DNA of 64,000 nucleotides from Takakia lepidozioides. Its lineage: Eukaryota; Streptophyta; Takakiopsida; Takakiales; Takakiaceae. The DNA lies in contig CM060732.1 of NCBI GenBank assembly GCA_030704615.1, positions 14,630,001-14,694,000 of the forward strand. Reading direction: 5' to 3'. The position numbers were made by a program, and so were the translations under genes. Positions 12,370-23,673 of this stretch are shown in pieces; positions within the stretch are counted from its first letter, which is position 1, and every line of letters starts with the position of its first letter. A model generated the notes under the pieces. It was not told the origin of the DNA. It ran no database searches and was given only the letters and a program-made list of their open reading frames with translations.

Positions 12370-15267
12370 TCAATGATTTCTTGAATCCCTAAGGAGGAGT
12401 TTGTGCAACTCGTTCACGCTCAACGCCGGTGCATGAATAAAGTCATCAATAGTCACGTTCATCCTCAATCTCTTCAAGTAAATGTAATACAGATGCTTGC
12501 ACGGATAATACTTTGAACCCTTCTTTGCTTCCATCAACGAGAAGTCCGTACAATTGCAAGTCGGCTCCACTCCAATCGTAATTGTGTATACATCGTCGCG
12601 TACAACCGAGCCGGCCGTTGCCATCCGATAAACACGCCCAAGGCCGGGTGGAGGTACGTCCACGGAGCTCTAAATAGTGCAAGCCATCCCAAGAGCATTG
12701 GCAATCCGAGTCTCATTCAACTTGTTGGGAGGGTGTCGTCTCTTCACTCTTCCGAATCGCATTGTGGGATGTGCAGAATTGTCCAATCCGTCTCTACTGG
12801 ACCGAGTAGTCTGCAATGGCTGGGTCTGAGGAACTGGAAATACGTGGGTCGGGACGTCTGTGCGTTGCACCATTCGAAATCCTGCTGCAGATATAGCATC
12901 CGCCTCATTCTGAGAGAGGCTGCAACCCGGTGCAACAGGCCAGACGCCTGGAGGCTCCGGCATTCCCTGAATCCCGTATTTGGGCTTGCCAAATACACAG
13001 GTCATTATGTCGTGCCTACAGAACCAAAACGTCTGCGTTGTGGCGTGAGCAAATGTGGGAGTCAAAAATCTGTCGCTGAAACAAGGTGCAGGTACAGCAC
13101 CGTGTGGGTTCTTCCGAATCATCTCACCACAGCGTGCTCTCGTATCCACCCGAATGGCGCAACACTTCCCTCGAAAGCCGGCAATGTCCTTGCAATTCTC
13201 CACTGTGACTCCGACACTCTTGTCTCCACAATGGGTATGTTGTACTGCGTTACTACAGATGGCTCGTTATGTTCCTCGGGCACGTGCCCTGTGCTCAAAC
13301 GAGATGGTGATCTTGAACGTACAGGACTTGCGGTGCTCGACGAGACCTCCTCGGGCAACATCACGGGACCACGAGGGAGCGTGCGAATATTCTTGTCAGC
13401 TTGCCATGAATCCTCTTCCCCGTCAGGTGCCTCGTCAAGTCTTTGTCTCACTGGATGGGTATGAACATCTCCTTCCAAATGTTGGCCTCTTCGAAGCAAT
13501 GGCGTGTCCCGAAGGCCCTCTCGCAAGGCCGCCGCCCACTTCCGAGGATTCTTCGATCTGGAGGCAGTCCGCATCAGCATTTCCTGCCTGTCCGGCCCCA
13601 AGCCCCACTGTTTCCCTTTCAAGAACTTGTTGTACCTGCATTGCTGCATAATTGACCTCACAATGTCCTCCGTTGTGGCAGTGAGATGTCCACCAGATGC
13701 GCCGCAGAGGAGGCACGCCAGGAAGAATGCACTGATTCGGCCATGTTTGTCGTGGGCATGTCGGTGTCGGAGTCGAGACACATTTCCTGCACAAACACAT
13801 GTTGAGGTTACAAGCAAGTTACAAATAATGCCAAGAATAATATTCAACGGGACGCGAATTCGTGCAACTCACCTCCCGCATATAGTCGCCGAAACTGGAG
13901 GAAACGATAATGCCACCATGCCAGCCAACTGACCATTGCTCCCTCGTCTGATTTCCTTACAGCACCTGACGATGTCCACCAAGCCCGTATATATGCAAAC
14001 TGTGTCTCTGCATCATCCAAGGTGGGAGCGCGCTTCCACGCAAGACACATGGAACGGTGCTCATCTCTGAAATCTGGCGCCACAAGCCTGGTTGTGTACT
14101 GCGAAAGGCTCTGCAGAAAATGGAACCCATAAGATCTCTCCTTGCCTTCCATGGGAACATTGGGGTCTTGCCCATACACCCTTCGATGGCAGCCCAATTT
14201 GCTTGTGCGTTGTCCGCCATGAAACCACGGAAATTGGGAGGGGGCAATCCCGCCTTGGCCATCTGTTCATTTATTCCCTGCCAAAGAAGCATCTCCGATT
14301 GTGTGTCCTCTCCTTTCATCTCACAAATAGCAATTGTCATTAGCATCCTGCAGTGGGTGTCGTAGATATGTGCACCCATTGTCATCCACTGGTGATTTGT
14401 AATTCGCTTGATATGGTCGAACATGACCCAACTGTTTGACAAGTCCCCACTCGTCATCCTATCGACCAGTTCGACGCCGCTGCCAGGTCTACACGTGGAC
14501 ATTTTGAATACGAAACAACGATCTGCCTCAGTCCCTTGTCCTGGAAACCTACTTCCATGAATGTAGTCATATCCACATCGTCGCTTCACCTCCAGAATGG
14601 AGTGCATATCCGAGCCACGCCCAATTTTCTGTTTGCATGAGACAATGTGGTTTCGGACATTCGGTGAACATACGTGGGACACCGACTCCAGCAATGCCTC
14701 CATTTCCTTCTCATCGAAAGGAACTCTATCGGAGCTGTCTTCCGACATAACTCTGGCCAATGCCATCTTATGGGCGGCTTGGAGCTGTATCTGTTTGGGT
14801 TTGGCTTCCGGTCTCAACTTAACCTCCTCCTGAACGAGCTGCTCTGCCTCGTGGGCAGCCTCTCGCGAGTTCCCCCTCGCCAATTTGTGACAATGGGAAC
14901 CAACGTGTATGCAAGCTCGGGTGAGGTCAGGGAAACGGTGCAACACATAGAACTGCTTGGCATTACAAACAGACATGCAGTGTGGTGGTTCTTTGCAATG
15001 CGCACACTTAAATGTGGAGTTCGGAACCTTCTCCTGAGCTCGAAATGGTTGATGAGTTGTGCCTGTCCAATCGGTCTCGTTCCTGTGACCTCTCGTCCCC
15101 GGTTTCAGGTGGTATCGAACGCACAGATATTTCTCCATCACCCGGCAGATGTCCCCTCTGCACGGAAATAAAGCTCTATGCTCGTGAGGAGGGCAGTACA
15201 CTGTAGCACTCGGGTTTTCCGCCATGGGAGATGTGCACACAAGACTCCCAGGATGGCATGCGGGCAA
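12370..15267 (-). pseudogene. MULE/KDZ-like transposase with SWIM zinc finger, frameshifted
   Basis: This is a DDE transposase of RNase-H fold that would move the enclosing element. The N-terminal part has a Cys/His cluster ('KCAHCKEPPHCMSVC' ... 'CIHVGSHCH') resembling WRKY-GCM1-type fingers. The core has 'MFDHIKRI', 'MGAHIYDTHCRMLMTIAICE' and 'FRGFMADNAQANWAAI', with candidate catalytic aspartates in the last two. The frame then shifts near 14140 and continues as 'FAYIRAWWTSSGA' and 'WLAWWHYRFLQF'. After a poorly conserved stretch (13800-12670), the C terminus carries a SWIM signature: 'CNCTDF' ... 'YYPCKHLYYIYLKRL' (CxC..CxH), ending at 12370. Introns may explain some breaks, but at least one frameshift in the core suggests a dead copy. 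A shorter relative sits inside the E1 LTR at about 29.6-30.1 kb. Confidence 0.75.
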
Positions 15268-15479
15268 GCTCCCTGGTAGAAGGAGGATGCAGCGATGGGA
15301 AGGAATGCGGTGCCGATTTGTCCGAGCGACGAAGCCTGATCCAAATCCAGGGAGCCAACTATCTCAAAAATCCACAGTCAGAGTGTTAATGAACCTTGTC
15401 TCAGGAATGCGGCCCCTGGTCTTTGCGCAATAACTGCCAACGGTATGCAGTCAGAAAGTGGGGGGCCGTCCGGATGATG

Positions 15480-16880
15480 TCGGCTGAAGGGGAGAAGCCG
15501 GCACTGGGCCGTCACATTACTACCCCCGGATGAAAATTCGGCACCTAATATCCAGCAGGGGCCGCACGTATGAAGTCGCCTCGGGCAGAGAGCCCGGACC
15601 TGTCCGACAGAGAACAACCCCTGGATGGAAATTCAGCGCCGAATTTCAATTCGGATCCCCCCAAAGGAAGTCGTGTCGGGGGGTCAGGCCGAAAACTGGC
15701 CGACATAAAAACCTCCCCGGATGGAAAAACAGCGCCGAATTTCCATCCGAGGCCGTTCGGATGCAGTCGGCTCGGGGGAAAGGCCGCCACTTGGCCCTCT
15801 CATTACAACCCCCGGACGGAAATTCGGCACCGAATATCCAACAGGGGAAGCCCGGATGAAGTCGCCTCGGGCGTAAAGGCCGGCGCGTGTTCGACAGAGA
15901 GTATCCCCTGGATGGAGATTCGGCGCCGAATTTCCATCCGGGGCCGTTCGGATGCAGTCGAGGAGGGGGGAGAGGCCGGCACCTGGCCGTCACATTTCAA
16001 CCCCCGGACGGAAATTCGGCACCGAATATCCAACAGGGGACGCCCGGATGAAGTCGCCTCGGGCGGAGAGGCCGGCACCTGTCCGATAGAGACCATCCCC
16101 CGGATGGAAATTCGGCGCCAAATTTCCATCCGGGCCCCCTCAAAGGAAGTCCGGTCGGGTGGTGAGGCCCAAAACTGGACGATATAAAAACCTCCCAGGA
16201 TGGAATAACGGCGCCGAATTTCCGTGCGGGGCGGTTCGGATGCAGTCGGGGAGGGGGGAGAGGCCGGCACCTGGCCGTCACATTTCAACCCCCGGACGGA
16301 AATTCGGAATATCCAACAGAGGACGCCCGGACGAAGTCGCCTCGGGCGGAGAGGTCGGCACCTGTCCGACAGAGACCGTCCCCCGGATGAAAATTCGCCG
16401 CCGAATTTCCATCCGGGCCCCCTCAAAGGAAGTCCGGTCGGGTGGTGAGGCCCAAAACTGGACGATATAAAAACCTCCCAAGATGGAAAAACGGCGCCGA
16501 ATTTCCGTACGAGGCCGTTCGGATTTCCCTCCAGCAGTCAAAGATTCCATGAAAAACGTGTCTAAAAGTGGACTTCAGCCACAAAACTAACAGTTTAGTT
16601 TGTTTTTCTCCGAAAAACCAAGCGGCCACGCTCAGAATTACCTGGCGAATGGAAATTCGGCGCCGAATTTCCATCCGCCAGCGATCCGAGTTACCTGCTG
16701 GATGGAAATTCGGCGCCAGATTTCCATCCATCCGGGCTTCGAATTACCTGTAGGATGGAAATTCGGCGCCGAATTTCCATCCTGATCCGCTCCGAATTAC
16801 CTGCATGACGGAAATTTTGCGCGCCGCCCTACCTGCCGGATGGAAATTCGGCGCCGAATTTCCATCCATCCGCTCATCCA
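15480..16880. repeat. Palindrome array B between the divergent transposon genes
   Basis: Many copies of GAAATTCGGCGCCGAATTTC (a perfect palindrome) or close variants. In 15.5-16.5 kb the spacers are GC-rich ('GATGAAGTCGCCTCGGGC', 'AAAACTGG..ATAAAAACCTCCC'). In 16.64-16.87 kb the spacing is about 60 bp, with 'GAATTACCTG' spacers. The long open frames here on both strands are by-products of the repeat, not genes. Confidence 0.88.
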
Positions 16881-17535
16881 GACCGCAGCGGAAGTTGAAA
16901 GCTTTGTACTACGGACGACGGTCAATCTCTCGCATGGCCAAACTTAAGCTCCAGCAAGAGATTCCAGTGTCTTGCTCACAACCTGCGCCAACTGAAGCCG
17001 AGTACTCTCAGGCAAGCCACTTTTGCTTTCGCTTTGTTCGCTTTGTTGTTTCGCTTTGTTTTTGCAACTTCATCCTGGCATCGCTGGAAGCGTATGGCTG
17101 CATCGCAAAAGCAGCAGCTGTTGCGAAGAATGATCAAGGTCTGAGTGGTTAAAAATTAAGGAAATTCATGCTGAGCTAAGAAGATGAAGTGTCTTCAAAA
17201 CATTTCACCATGTTTTCCCGTCTTCTGGAATTCCTGATCATTTGTTCATCGTGTTTCATATTACCGGTTGAGTGAACCTTAGATAGTTTGCAATGCGTGT
17301 GCAAAGTCGGCAGCTCTGGAGAAGGCTACTTGTGCATGTCATCTTAGGCATTGGTTGGATTTGTTTTCATTGTTGTTCCATGGCACTCCATACTTCCTAA
17401 ACGTGTTTTGTTTTCATTGTTGTTCCACGATTGTTGCTATGGTGGTTGCGCTGCTCGTTGCGATGCTGGTTTTGGCACCGATGTTGGTTCTGACGATTTT
17501 GGGAATGACAGAGTGACGATGAGCCCGGCACGCTG
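16881..17535. other. Upstream region of the ParB-MTase gene
   Basis: No supported coding region. It should contain the promoter and 5' UTR of the plus-strand gene starting at 17536. I see no clear TATA box or other defined element. Confidence 0.4.
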
Positions 17536-20500
17536 GTGGTATCATCGACCGCTCCAACTCATCGCATGTTTGAATCGCCCAACTTGAGGCGAGAGGGCAA
17601 ACTTCAATTTGTTGGTGGACGGGAGGACCTGCAGCGAGAGTACGACAGAATAGGCATTGGGGAGGTTGGTGCAGGCGGCATGGCAGGTGAAGGGCGTGAG
17701 GACGTGAGGACAGCAGATCCGGCAATGGAGGTTGTTGATGCACATGCAGTAGGGCCCGCCCACGCAAAGAAGAAGAAGAAAGCTAAGCACATGCAATCCC
17801 CAGCGAGAGAGCCGTCACGGGCTACGGAGGGGGGAGTGAGTAGTGCGCGCGAGGGTGTCAGTTCGCCTCAATCAAAGGTGGTCGTCCATCCGGGCTCCCC
17901 TGCTGCTAGCCCTAGTAAGAAACAGAAAGCCCGTGAGAGGGCAAAAGAGAGGGCAAAAGAACAGGCGAGACAGAAGGCTAGCCAGGAGGAAAGAGAAAAA
18001 GCCACTGAAGAGGCCAGGGGTGCCCAAATGACAGATGCCAATGTAAGCGAGGGACGCACAGAGACGGTGGATCCCTCCAAGACACCACAAAGAGGCAGTA
18101 ACACACTAGTTAGACCATCGCGGGCAAGAGCAGCCCCTGCAATTACCCATATGGTGGAGAGTGGAGGAGAGGAAAGAACACCAGAAAGAGCACGGATTGT
18201 GCAAGTTCGAGGTGAAGCCGGGGAGAGGGCAGTAGAGACGGGGAGAGTGCCCGAGGTGGTTTCGCCGGTGGCTGACCATGTTGAGGAGGACGACAGGGAG
18301 CTTTCTGACCAGGATGACATCCTCCCGGACATCCCCAGGCCCCAAACCCGCAGCATACAGGCTGGATTTGGCGGTCCTGGTGGGCTGCCGGAGAACCCCT
18401 CTGCAGCAGACGTCATGTCGGAGGCGGATATGAAGTTGGCCGCTACCAAGATGTTGGAGGCAACCCACAACAACATTGGCAGGGTGCTGGGGGGTATGGT
18501 GTACCCGGCCAAGCTTCGGATTCCCCTTTGCCGCTTGGTGTCATTGCAAGTGGTGAGACCTGCCCTCCCAGGCAATATCGACAAGCTGAAATTCTCTTTC
18601 CGGGATGGATATCGAATGGGGTCTGCCCCGTTTTACGTTTCCATTGAGAACAACCACGGAGCGACCCGTGCCCACACTTCCGATGAGGTGGGGTCCCCAT
18701 TGGCAAAGGCGAAATGAGGAGTTCGAGAGAACGATTGCTACTGATCCTCTTTTCCAGCACTTGTCCGGTAAGATGTTTTACGTGTGGGACGGCAATCATC
18801 GCCTCCTGGCATGGATGGAGCACATAGCCGAAGTCCACCCCAACGACCTCGATTGGCATTTCGCCGTGGAGTGTGTTGTGCTGAAGGTTGCGGGGCCCAA
18901 AGATCGCAGTCTTCTCAAAGCTGCAATGGCGGACATCAACTCGTAAGTTACAACGCCTCTTGCTTTTGGACCCATCCGATTGTAAGTCATTTCATTGCGA
19001 ATCCTCATATTTGTTGTAAATTCCCATTTCAGAATTGTTTGATGGAAATGTGGCATTGCAGGGTGACTGAGAATGCCTTCATTGCCACCAACTTGTCCCA
19101 TATGCTCTTCCGAGTGAAGGATGTCGGGAAGCAGGGGGTGCAAGAGTTTGCCAATTCGCTCAGTGCCGACCTCCTGCGCAAGTCAGAGGCAAAGGCAGAC
19201 AGAACCTGGTATAGGCTGAGCATGGACGCCATGGTGGACTACATATTTCGGGTAAAGCTCCTGACTGTTTTGTTGAGCTAATTTGTCTCTCCTCCCCCAA
19301 TAGAAGAAAAAGTGTTGAGCAGGATCTCTAATCTTATGTGCGCATTCTTGATAGACGAAAATTCAGCAGGATTTGGCACATGCGCGGAGGTTCTACATGG
19401 AGTCAGAGGAGAAGAATCTAACCCTCCCGGCACTCGAATCGTATCTCAAAGCTGCGGAGGTGAGGGCCCGCATAAAGTACAAGTCGTGGATGGTAAAGTA
19501 CGTGGTCATAGCTGATCCCGCCCTTGGTGCCGACTTTCTGGTGGAGGTAGGGAAGCACTACTCCCGCGCTCTGAAGCCCACAATGACATTGGAGAAACTC
19601 CATCGTCTAGCCACATCCTGTGTAGATGGTGCAGAAAAGGTGATACATTCTTAACCAAATTGTGGTGGCAACAACTCGTTTTTGTGGTGTTTGGTGCTTA
19701 CGAATATGCTGGGTGGTTGGACAGACCCGGTGGCTCCAAATCTGGAATGGTTCCCAAAGTACAAAGGACATGTGGAGCTTCCCCAAACCGGACAAACTGT
19801 CTGACCCCACATTCGACATGTGGATGAACCGCATGACATGGTGGTTTCAGGTACTTCCCCACGCTTCGTTTGGCGCTTCTACTCTTGTAGGGGGTGGATT
19901 CATTGTATTTTTTCAGCAATGCGATCTGATGGAGAATCTCCACAGGTGACGACGAATGCGCAAGAGCAGCTGGACACACAAGCACATCAGTTCAAAGATG
20001 GAGATTTCTCCTGCAGCAGAGAGCCTACGCGACTATGTGACGAGGTACTTTCTGCTCTACAAAACCGACCTATTCTTTCAGGAGATACCACATGCCCGCC
20101 GGAGCCACGAGTTCACCGACCAGCCGAACGCGGACAAAGCAGCAATGCGCCTTCTGTACAGGTACATACGCGATGTCTTCCTTTCAGTCCTTGCATTTTT
20201 TGCTGAATTTCCAGATCAGGGCTCCAAAAATGGCTAAGTCCCTAGGGTGGCTGGCCCTGAACTGGAAATTTGGCGCCATTTTTCCAGGTCAAGGCCATAT
20301 GGGACTTAGCCATTTTCGGGCCGGACCTGTGAAAATGGGGCCGAATTTCCAGTCAGGACTCCGAAAATGGCTAAGTCCCTAGGGTGGCTGGCCCTGAACT
20401 GGAAATTTGGCGCCATTTTTCCAGGTCAAGGCCATATGGGACTTAGCCATTTTCGGGCCGGACCTGTGAAAATGGCGCCGAATTTCCAGTCAAGGCTCCG

Positions 20501-23454
20501 AAAATGGCTAAGTCCCTAGGGTGGCTGGCCCTGAACTGGAAATTCGGCGCCATTTTTCCAGTTCTGGGCCCTATTGCCGTTCTGGGACTTAGCCATTTTC
20601 GGGCTGGACCTGGGAAAATGGCGCCGAATTTCCAGTCAGGGCTCCGAAAATGGCTAAGTCCCTAGGGTGGCTGGCCCTGAACTGGAAATTCGGCGCCATT
20701 TTTCCAGTTCTGGGCCCTATTGCCGTTCTGGGACTTAGCCATTTTCGGGCCGGACCTGGAAAATGGCGCCGAATTTCCAGTCAGGGCTCCGAAAATGGCT
20801 AAGTCCCTAGGGTGGCTGGCCCTGAACTGGAAATTCGGTGCCATTTTTCCAGTTCTGGGCCCTATTGCCGTTCTGGGACTTAGCCATCTTCGGGCCAAAC
20901 CGGGAAAAATGGCGCCGAATTTCCAGTTCAGGGCTCCCAAGATGGCTAAGTCCCTAGGGTGGCAGTCACCGAAAACCGAAATTCGGCGCCATTTTTCCAT
21001 TTCTAGGCCCACTCAGATCCGCCCCAACCTGGGAAAATGGTGCCGAATTTGCAGTTCAGGGACCTCATTGTGTTTTTCATGAATGCAGGTACTGCAAGTT
21101 CTCCCTTTTGGAAGGTCATCTGTCTTTCGAGCCACCATTCTTCCTGGCATGGAGGAACCCTGGGGCTGACTCCATGTACACTGACGATATTGTGAAGGAG
21201 TGGCATCTGGAACATTTGCGTGATTGCCCTTGGTATGTGGACCTTCCGCCCGGCTCGCTCAACCCATCCGAGTTTCAATTGAAGCTGGATGCTGAGGCCC
21301 GACGAAACCGGGCTCCGCTGCCTCCGCTGGGTGCAAAAGAGGCAAAAGCGCTTGCGAACTCCAGGAAAGCGGCAGAGCTTGCTCAGGCAGGAATCCAGGA
21401 GAAATTGAATGAGAAGAGTAAAGGCCAAAGGAAAAGGACAAGGAAACAGGTGAGTGCAGTAACACCCAAAAAACAGAAAACCATCGGGGCATCGGAGGAG
21501 GCGCAGGAGGGGACCCAAGAGAGTGACTCGGACGACGACTTTGTTCAAGGTCTTGCGACTGCTGTTGCTCCTACCCAGTCACCGGTCGTCCGGGTTCCCA
21601 AGTCAGTTCGGAGTGGGACTGGCTCTGCCAAGAAGTTGGCATTTGAGGGCGAGCCTACACGGCGGTATTCGGCGGTGACGTTTACGCACAGGCCAAAACT
21701 AGAACCTCCAACCATCATCCAATGCGTCAATGAGAGCTTCCTTGACGCTCTCACTGCCAGGGCGAAGAAGGTGGCACACAACAAGTCTCTGGCGGAGCGG
21801 GGAAAGCCAAGAAGAGGGCTGGCGGTACAGAGCCTAAAGACACCCCTGGTTTTGAAGCCATGATGGAATTCTTCATGGCTGTGAGCACGGATTGCAAGAG
21901 CACTCGGGGGGGGGGGGGGGGGGGTTGAGGTGGAGAGAGCTTGCGACATGATTCTCCTCGACATTCCAGATGGGGAGCTGCTGGAGGGCCTGGATGGTGT
22001 GCCCACCTGGAACAGGTTTACTGAGGACTACTGGAAAGCCGGGTTTGGGCTGGCGGGGATGCTTCTGGATGACGGTGGATGTGTGGTTGTCCTTGCCACA
22101 AGAGGGAAGACCACAGAGAATGCGGTGGCAAGGTGGACACCGAAAAGTGTCACCCCGGTCCTCCTCAGAAAATGGTTCTGCATCAATACACAGGGGTTGC
22201 GAACAGAGGGCCAAAGTGTAAGTTATCAATCTATTGCATTCACATCATATTGTGGTGTATCTAAACAAGATCCCGGAGTTGATCCCTCTTTTGTTGGATG
22301 TGCAGACATTGGTGTTTGAGGCATATTGCTTTGTGAAGAGAGGGTCTACGTTCAAATTCCGCAACGACGGTCGTCTTGTTGATGCCGCTGTGGACCCTGT
22401 AACCTACGATGTCCTCTACAACTATGTGCCCCACTCCAGTATGCCGAAGGACACAAAGACAGGCAAACCGTGGCAGTACAGCCGGACCCGGAGCCCTGCT
22501 TTCATCCAAACCCTCATGGAGACGTGCTCGGATGTCCAAGGGCGGATTCTGGACCTCACATGCGGCACGGGTAAGCCTTCACGTGCTCAGTTTGTCCCCT
22601 GGCCCAATTGCAATTGCATGCCGCAAGCTATTAACCGCCCGCTTTGTTCCTCAGGTGCTTCAATGTGGGTAGGGACGTTGTCCGATAGGCATGTGTTTAC
22701 CTTCGAGCCAGATACTGCCCTCCACAACTCGAAACTTGCAGCGGCTGAACGTCTGCCGAAAGAGGAGGAGGCATCCTCGGAGGATGAGGAAAAATCCGAG
22801 AAGGAGCAGGGGGAGGAACAAGTTGGGATCGAGGCCGAGGAGCCCCCGGTGTACGAGTGAGTGGTCGCATTGTAAGTTGCCTCCAAATTTTGTGAGTCAC
22901 CTCCCTTCGCCCTCTTATTTCATTGAAAACCCTTTCTGCTTCTGCTGGTATTGACATTCTTGAAGTGGATTTGTTCTTACTGTAGGATGCCAAGTACGGC
23001 AGGAGGGACGTCTACACCGGAGTTCATGGGCAGGAGGAACGTGCCTTTTTTTGCCAGGGGGGATTTCATGCCTAGTCGAGAAAGGGACTACATCCTTCCT
23101 ACTTATGCTGCCCGGCTTGCTTCGGTGTCCATTAGGAGGTGTTCCGAACCTAGTCGTGTACATCAGATTTTAGACGAGGCAAGCCTCAAGAAAATGAAGA
23201 TGAGGGAGGAGGCAGCAGCTATTAGAGCCCGTCGGGCTCGTAGATTTGTCTTGGATTCTGCTGAGGAAAGTGGGGGAGAAGAGGCAGAAGATTCCCAGGA
23301 GGTGAGGTGGACAGTCCCCCAAGGAGAGGATGGCATTTTTGAGAGGCATACTGCAACCGATGCATCACAGAGCTCGGAGGATGGGGAGGATGGGGGGGAT
23401 GAGGGGGATGAGGAAGAAGGAGGGCCAAGTTCCTCGGAAGGTGTAGGAGAGTAG
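17536..23454 (+). CDS. ParB-like domain fused to DNA-methyltransferase-like domain, multi-exon
   Basis: Predicted exons with GT-AG borders: 17536-18942, 19062-19251, 19367-19639, 19725-19850, 19917-20161, 21089-22217, 22306-22570, 22655 to about 22854, and about 22986-23454. The N terminus is a Lys/Arg/Glu-rich tail. Then comes a ParB/sulfiredoxin-like domain: 'IPLCRLVSLQVVRPALPGNI' and, after a one-base frame break near 18715, 'FYVWDGNHRLLAWMEHI'. The central exons are helical and unrecognised. The C-terminal half resembles a circularly permuted N6/N4-type DNA methyltransferase: motif IV-like 'MILLDIPDGELL' (DIPD in place of DPPY), then 'SPAFIQTLMETC', motif I 'GRILDLTCGTG' split by an intron, and 'HVFTFEPDTALHN'. 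The protein ends in acidic tails. The frame also breaks near 21.8 kb and at a 19-G run. This is either a recent pseudogene or an assembly-error-prone copy. Activity and target base are unknown. Confidence 0.72.
20210..21070. repeat. Palindrome array C: six ~140-bp tandem units inside an intron
   Basis: The block 'TGGCTAAGTCCCTAGGGTGG' recurs at about 20231, 20368, 20506, 20651, 20795 and 20941. Each unit also holds GAACTGGAAATTCGGCGCCA and an inverted partner, so it can fold back on itself. The array fills most of the intron 20162-21088 of the ParB-MTase gene. Confidence 0.93.
21906..21924 (+). repeat. 19-G homopolymer inside a coding exon
   Basis: An uninterrupted run of G lies just upstream of the methyltransferase motif IV-like segment. 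The reading frame differs on either side, so the true run length decides whether the exon is open. Confidence 0.9.
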
Positions 23455-23517
23455 TTCCCATTCCTGCTATGACAGTTAGGACACACTTGTATAGACGTGG
23501 CTTGCCACCAAATTTGC

Positions 23518-23523
23518 AATAAA
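23518..23523 (+). promoter_or_regulatory. Candidate polyadenylation signal AATAAA
   Basis: AATAAA lies 64 bp after the stop of the ParB-MTase gene, a suitable place for its 3' end. Confidence 0.5.
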
Positions 23524-23627
23524 ATGTTGCATTTCATTGCTATGACGAGTCCACATGACCCTATTTCCGTGCCTCCTAACCCTATTTCCGTGGACACAAT
23601 TCGGCCCGCTCATGCTTCTTCTTTTTT

Positions 23628-23665
23628 CCGCTCATGCTCATGCCGCTCATGAAATAGCAGCCCCC
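23628..23665 (-). repeat. Right terminal inverted repeat
   Basis: Inverted counterpart of 11583-11620. It ends in GCAGCCCCC immediately before the TAGCCGAG duplication. Confidence 0.85.
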
Positions 23666-23673
23666 TAGCCGAG
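23666..23673. repeat. 8-bp target site duplication, right copy (TAGCCGAG)
   Basis: Partner of 11575-11582 (see there). Confidence 0.88.

Larger units (their letters stand above)
11583..23665. mobile_element. 12,083-bp TIR DNA transposon with SWIM transposase and ParB-MTase gene
   Basis: The ends are imperfect inverted repeats: GAGGTTAGCTATTTCATGAG at the left, GGGGGCTGCTATTTCATGAG at the right when reverse-complemented. Both are followed by ATGAGCGGC-type repeats and flanked by the 8-bp duplication TAGCCGAG. Inside are, on minus, a transposase-like gene with a C-terminal SWIM finger (12370-15267) and, on plus, a ParB/DNA-methyltransferase-like gene (17536-23454), arranged divergently. Three arrays of GGCGCC-centred palindromes are confined to the element. 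An 8-bp duplication and a SWIM transposase fit MULE- or KDZ/Zisupton-type elements; I cannot choose between them. The transposase frame is broken, so this copy is probably immobile without help. Confidence 0.85.

Noticed and set aside
12733-13932. Long plus-strand frames (up to 243 codons)
   Set aside because: Antisense shadows of the GC-rich transposase gene; no recognisable domain.
15530-16731. Several 90-207-codon frames on both strands (R-R-R-I-S-I-R-G type proteins)
   Set aside because: They follow the palindromic array in all frames; the composition is dictated by the repeat.
17868-18584. 238-codon minus-strand ORF
   Set aside because: Antisense shadow of the Lys/Glu-rich first exon of the ParB-MTase gene.
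20230-21010. Repeat-encoded frames such as MAKSLGWLALNWKFGAI
   Set aside because: Produced by the tandem intronic array; no independent gene evidence.
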